Shown here: in pieces, positions 61,310 to 64,000 of the stretch
Layout of the letters: each line of letters opens with the position of its first letter
Position numbering within the stretch: the first letter of the stretch is position 1
Assembly: GCA_050633645.1 (NCBI GenBank)
Contig: JBOEGX010000004.1
Coordinates: 310,001-374,000, forward strand
Length of the DNA: 64,000 bases
From: UBA1672 sp050633645
GTDB lineage: Bacteria; Pseudomonadota; Alphaproteobacteria; Micavibrionales; Micavibrionaceae
Reading direction: 5' to 3'
Translations under genes and position numbers: made by a program
The notes under the pieces: model-generated
What the model was told of the DNA's origin: nothing
Databases searched by the model: none
Seen by the model: the letters and a program-made list of their open reading frames with translations, nothing else

Positions 61310-62788
61310 CTATTTGTTGATTTTTGTAACCCCGTTACACTCAACATCTAAAAGCTTATATACGATTTCAGCTATTTGTTTTGCTAGCAAAGGTGGAACA
61401 GCATTACCAACTTGATGATATTGCGCAGTTCGCGGGCCTTCAAATTTATAGTTATCAGGAAATGTTTGTAGGCGAGCAGCTTCACGCACAGTTAAACTCC
61501 GACACTGCATCGGATCATAATGAATAAAATAATGACCATCTTTCGAAATATGTGAAGTTATTGTTGTGGCAGGCTTAAAGTCCATTTGAACTTTAAATCT
61601 ATCACTAAAAAGAGATTTACTTCTAATTGCTTGTTTAACATTTTTATGTTGAGGCAATAATTCCAATGGTAGCTTGTCTAGTCTAGGAGAAACCCTTTCT
61701 TTAGAAGCATACGTCGCTATGTAATAATATCTATGTAAGTCGGAGGACATGTGCCCTCTTGTTTCATGATTAACGACGCCCTTTATCTTGGAGTCATAAA
61801 ACCATTCTTTATAAAAGCAAGGATTAGCATTCTGGGATATAAATTCAGCACCTCGAGACAAATTAGGATACACATCTGCTCTGTTATTAAATTTACGGAT
61901 TTCTGCTACCCAATTACAATAACTATCTTCTAGCTTGGAGAGTCCCGACCGGAGTTTTGGCAAGTCTCCGATAGCATCTTTTACAGAAACTTTTTCTTCA
62001 ACCTTCCTGAGGGGGCTTGGGACACTCTTAATATCGTTTCTTATTCCTAATAATATTACTCTATGCCTAGCCTGCGGTATTCCATAGTCTTCTGCTTTTA
62101 TTATAAAATCTTTTTTATTTAAATCCTCTGGCATCTTATCCGTAACCAAAGAAAATATAGTATACGTTTCATTCTCTTTCGAATTACCTTTTTGAGGAAT
62201 CCTTAAGTCCTCTAAAATTTTATCAAAGATAAATTCGCCATCCAGTTTCGAGGAAAGTATCCCTTTAACATTTTCCATTACAAATACAGCAGGCTTAAAC
62301 TCTGCAATAATTTTAAGATACTCTCGATAAAGTGTATGGCGAGGATCATCCTCAAAGTTTTCTTTTTTATTCATAGCGGATCTGCCCGCAAGTGAATATG
62401 CTTGACAAGGAGGGCCACCAATTAATATGCATTCTTCTTCAGCAGTAAGGCACGATTTTATTTTTTCTACTACTGTTTCATGAGGGAATTCAGGGCTTCC
62501 CAACTCCGCTAGCCAAGCTTCATCATATGCGGCTTGTGCTTCATCAGGATAAAGGTTTAAAAGTTCTTCACGACATATTTTATTTTGCAAATATTGATAG
62601 TATTCTTTTGGAACGTCTCTGAACTGACGAAAAAAACTCCTTAAAGTAAGTGTTTTATGAGCAAAAGCATCCTTTTCTATAGAAACGGCAATTTTAAATG
62701 GTTTAACGCCATTCTTTGAATATGCTGAAAAACCTTCTCCCAGCCCCCCTGGACCAGCAAATAAATCTATAATCTTAAATTTTTTCAA
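61310..62788 (-). CDS. DNA (cytosine-5)-methyltransferase
   Basis: This m5C methyltransferase has motif I DLFAGPGG (8-15), motif IV with catalytic Cys128 in GGPPCQAYS, motif VI MENVKG (171-176), motif VIII QARHRV (239-244), a target recognition region, and motifs IX-X (REAARLQTFPD, GNAVPP). At 492 residues it is of usual size. It is the first gene of the defence operon, followed 90 bases on by the GHKL ATPase gene. It would mark self DNA. Its recognition sequence is not readable. Confidence 0.94.
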   Translation of the reverse strand: MKKFKIIDLFAGPGGLGEGFSAYSKNGVKPFKIAVSIEKDAFAHKTLTLRSFFRQFRDVPKEYYQYLQNKICREELLNLYPDEAQAAYDEAWLAELGSPEFPHETVVEKIKSCLTAEEECILIGGPPCQAYSLAGRSAMNKKENFEDDPRHTLYREYLKIIAEFKPAVFVMENVKGILSSKLDGEFIFDKILEDLRIPQKGNSKENETYTIFSLVTDKMPEDLNKKDFIIKAEDYGIPQARHRVILLGIRNDIKSVPSPLRKVEEKVSVKDAIGDLPKLRSGLSKLEDSYCNWVAEIRKFNNRADVYPNLSRGAEFISQNANPCFYKEWFYDSKIKGVVNHETRGHMSSDLHRYYYIATYASKERVSPRLDKLPLELLPQHKNVKQAIRSKSLFSDRFKVQMDFKPATTITSHISKDGHYFIHYDPMQCRSLTVREAARLQTFPDNYKFEGPRTAQYHQVGNAVPPLLAKQIAEIVYKLLDVECNGVTKINK

Positions 62789-62857
62789 CTATTTAACCTT
62801 AGTTTCTATATTAAAAATCAGGAAGTTAGCAGATTGTATGTTATCAGCCAAGACCCA

Positions 62858-64000
62858 TCAGAATACGTCCTTCATATGCTTATCTACAATCTTCGTAATT
62901 TCTGATGGCATATCATAATGCGCTTTATTTTGAGACCATGCAGAGCGTGTAAGCTCGATTGTCTCTTTAACTGTATCAGTTACAACTTTTTTGGGAACGC
63001 CTGCTTTTTCAGCCATTTTCTCAAATAAAGCAATGTCACAAAGATGCATATCACTTACCTTAAGAATGTTTAGGGCTAGCGTATCATTAGGAATATAAGG
63101 CACAGTTGAAACCATGTCGTACGCAGGAGAGAGCTCTGGCGTACGAGCATCCTTGTAAATGAATGACCAGTTTTTTAGGTGCATATCTCCGTTGCCTGTT
63201 AAAACTGTGAAAGCCAATCTCTTTATAAAGTCTCGCAGCCCATCCTCACCATTGAGAGTCCAAATCATTTGAGTAATGTTTCTAAAGTTCACACCTTCGT
63301 ATTTATTATTAGGCAACACATCAAACACCTGAGCAAAATCTTCTATATGTGTTCGGCTTCCATTATCACCACGATCAAATCGCTTCACCGCCAGAGCATT
63401 CAAACCTCTCAGCTTCCCAAATGTAGGCAAGCCGCTAATGTCTGTTAGAGGAACGAGTTTGATTTCAGGAATTGGAATGCCAATTTCTCCGGCCATGTGC
63501 ATCATGGCATATTCATTCTCCGGCACATTGTCATGATCAGCAGCAGGAAGCTTGATAATCCAATCTCCGCCCATGCCGCTTGCAGGAATCGTAAGCCCGC
63601 CGCTTCGCTCCATCAAACCTGAAAATTTGAGCTGTACGCCAGCCAATGAAAACCTAAGCGGAACTTGAGTATCACCTTGCCCCTCCGCAACCTCGACATC
63701 GGTTTCGTCGCCAGAATATTCTTTTGATGGCCTGATAATGACTGCACCTGGCAAATCTTCACCAAGTAATTTCAACATTTTAAATTCTTGACTAGGCTTT
63801 ATTTCACCACGTTCGGCTAGATAATTGCGCAACGGCCCTTCCGGTAATAGGTTCGAAAAGAATGGGGGGGCATTCACATTATAGGCTTTAGGATCGAGCA
63901 GTAACTCACCCGTCTCGGAATAATAAGACTGACTTAAGACAGGGCGATTTTCTTCGTAGAAATAAGCATTATCAAAAGAGAATACCATCTGCCCACCGGG
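62858..64000 (-). CDS. HipA family Ser/Thr kinase, 5' end outside window
   Basis: The frame is open to base 64000, so the start lies beyond the window. Visible are RFSLAGVQLKFS (ATP-binding Gly/Val segment), DWIIKLPA with the Lys, ENEYAMMHMA, VKRFDRG, and the catalytic NGDMHLKNW and PAYDMVSTV segments. HipA kinases phosphorylate tRNA synthetases or other targets and are held by HipB. Any HipB gene would be upstream, out of view. The gene ends 70 bases before the methyltransferase on the same strand. Confidence 0.9.
   Translation of the reverse strand, partial: PGGQMVFSFDNAYFYEENRPVLSQSYYSETGELLLDPKAYNVNAPPFFSNLLPEGPLRNYLAERGEIKPSQEFKMLKLLGEDLPGAVIIRPSKEYSGDETDVEVAEGQGDTQVPLRFSLAGVQLKFSGLMERSGGLTIPASGMGGDWIIKLPAADHDNVPENEYAMMHMAGEIGIPIPEIKLVPLTDISGLPTFGKLRGLNALAVKRFDRGDNGSRTHIEDFAQVFDVLPNNKYEGVNFRNITQMIWTLNGEDGLRDFIKRLAFTVLTGNGDMHLKNWSFIYKDARTPELSPAYDMVSTVPYIPNDTLALNILKVSDMHLCDIALFEKMAEKAGVPKKVVTDTVKETIELTRSAWSQNKAHYDMPSEITKIVDKHMKDVF

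Noticed and set aside
1..64000. CRISPR arrays, rRNA genes and insertion sequences
   Set aside because: I looked for regular spacer-repeat arrays, rRNA signatures and transposase genes and saw none.

Overview
The window is a piece of an alphaproteobacterial chromosome that turns into accessory DNA in its last third. Class-level assignment rests on gene content and order: the run rlpA-dacA-tmk-holB-metG-tatD-MBL hydrolase, a CtlX-type amidinohydrolase, a Flp pilin, a Sua5-type threonylcarbamoyl-AMP synthase and an ECF sigma operon with a periplasmic CnrX-like sensor. I cannot name the genus.

1-42.7 kb is core chromosome, densely packed and mostly housekeeping. It holds tRNA modification genes (trhO, mnmC and mnmD as separate genes, tsaC), a four-gene minus-strand stress operon (EF-hand protein, ECF sigma factor, putative anti-sigma, periplasmic sensor), wecA, an M3 peptidase, a sterol-desaturase-like hydroxylase beside GDP-fucose synthase, anmK, tyrS, a YadGH-like ABC exporter, a 1.1-kresidue AsmA-like protein, bcp, a cysteine desulfurase/ferredoxin pair, a response-regulator/Hpt pair, and the peptidoglycan and replication cluster ending in mltB. 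A two-TM potassium channel gene before mltB is frameshifted inside its selectivity-filter codons. A CheD-family protein has lost its catalytic Cys and His.

42.7-51.7 kb is an integrated element of about 9.0 kb in the 3' end of tRNA-Ser(UGA). It is bounded by a 14-bp direct repeat of the tRNA end. It carries a tyrosine integrase, an AlpA-type regulator, a primase/helicase replication protein and a terminase-small-subunit-like protein, and no capsid, tail or large-terminase genes, so it resembles a phage satellite. Its cargo at the tRNA end is a tightly coupled three-gene module (TIGR04255 protein, HTH protein, uncharacterised protein). The promoter of that module carries three tandem 8-bp repeats at 12-bp spacing. 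Upstream of a membrane-protein gene lies a 158-nt sequence that folds like a structured RNA. Perfect palindromes sit before int and alpA.

51.7-64 kb is more AT-rich accessory DNA: a possible integrase relic, a class II Fic enzyme behind a perfect 12-bp-arm palindrome, and a minus-strand defence operon. In transcription order the operon is a 5-methylcytosine methyltransferase, a GHKL (MORC/MutL-like) ATPase, a Z1 superfamily-II helicase, a PD-(D/E)XK (DUF4420) nuclease-like protein and an AIPR protein. A HipA-family kinase gene runs off the right edge. The tRNA-Ser locus therefore looks like a hot spot that has collected at least two blocks of anti-phage or toxin genes.
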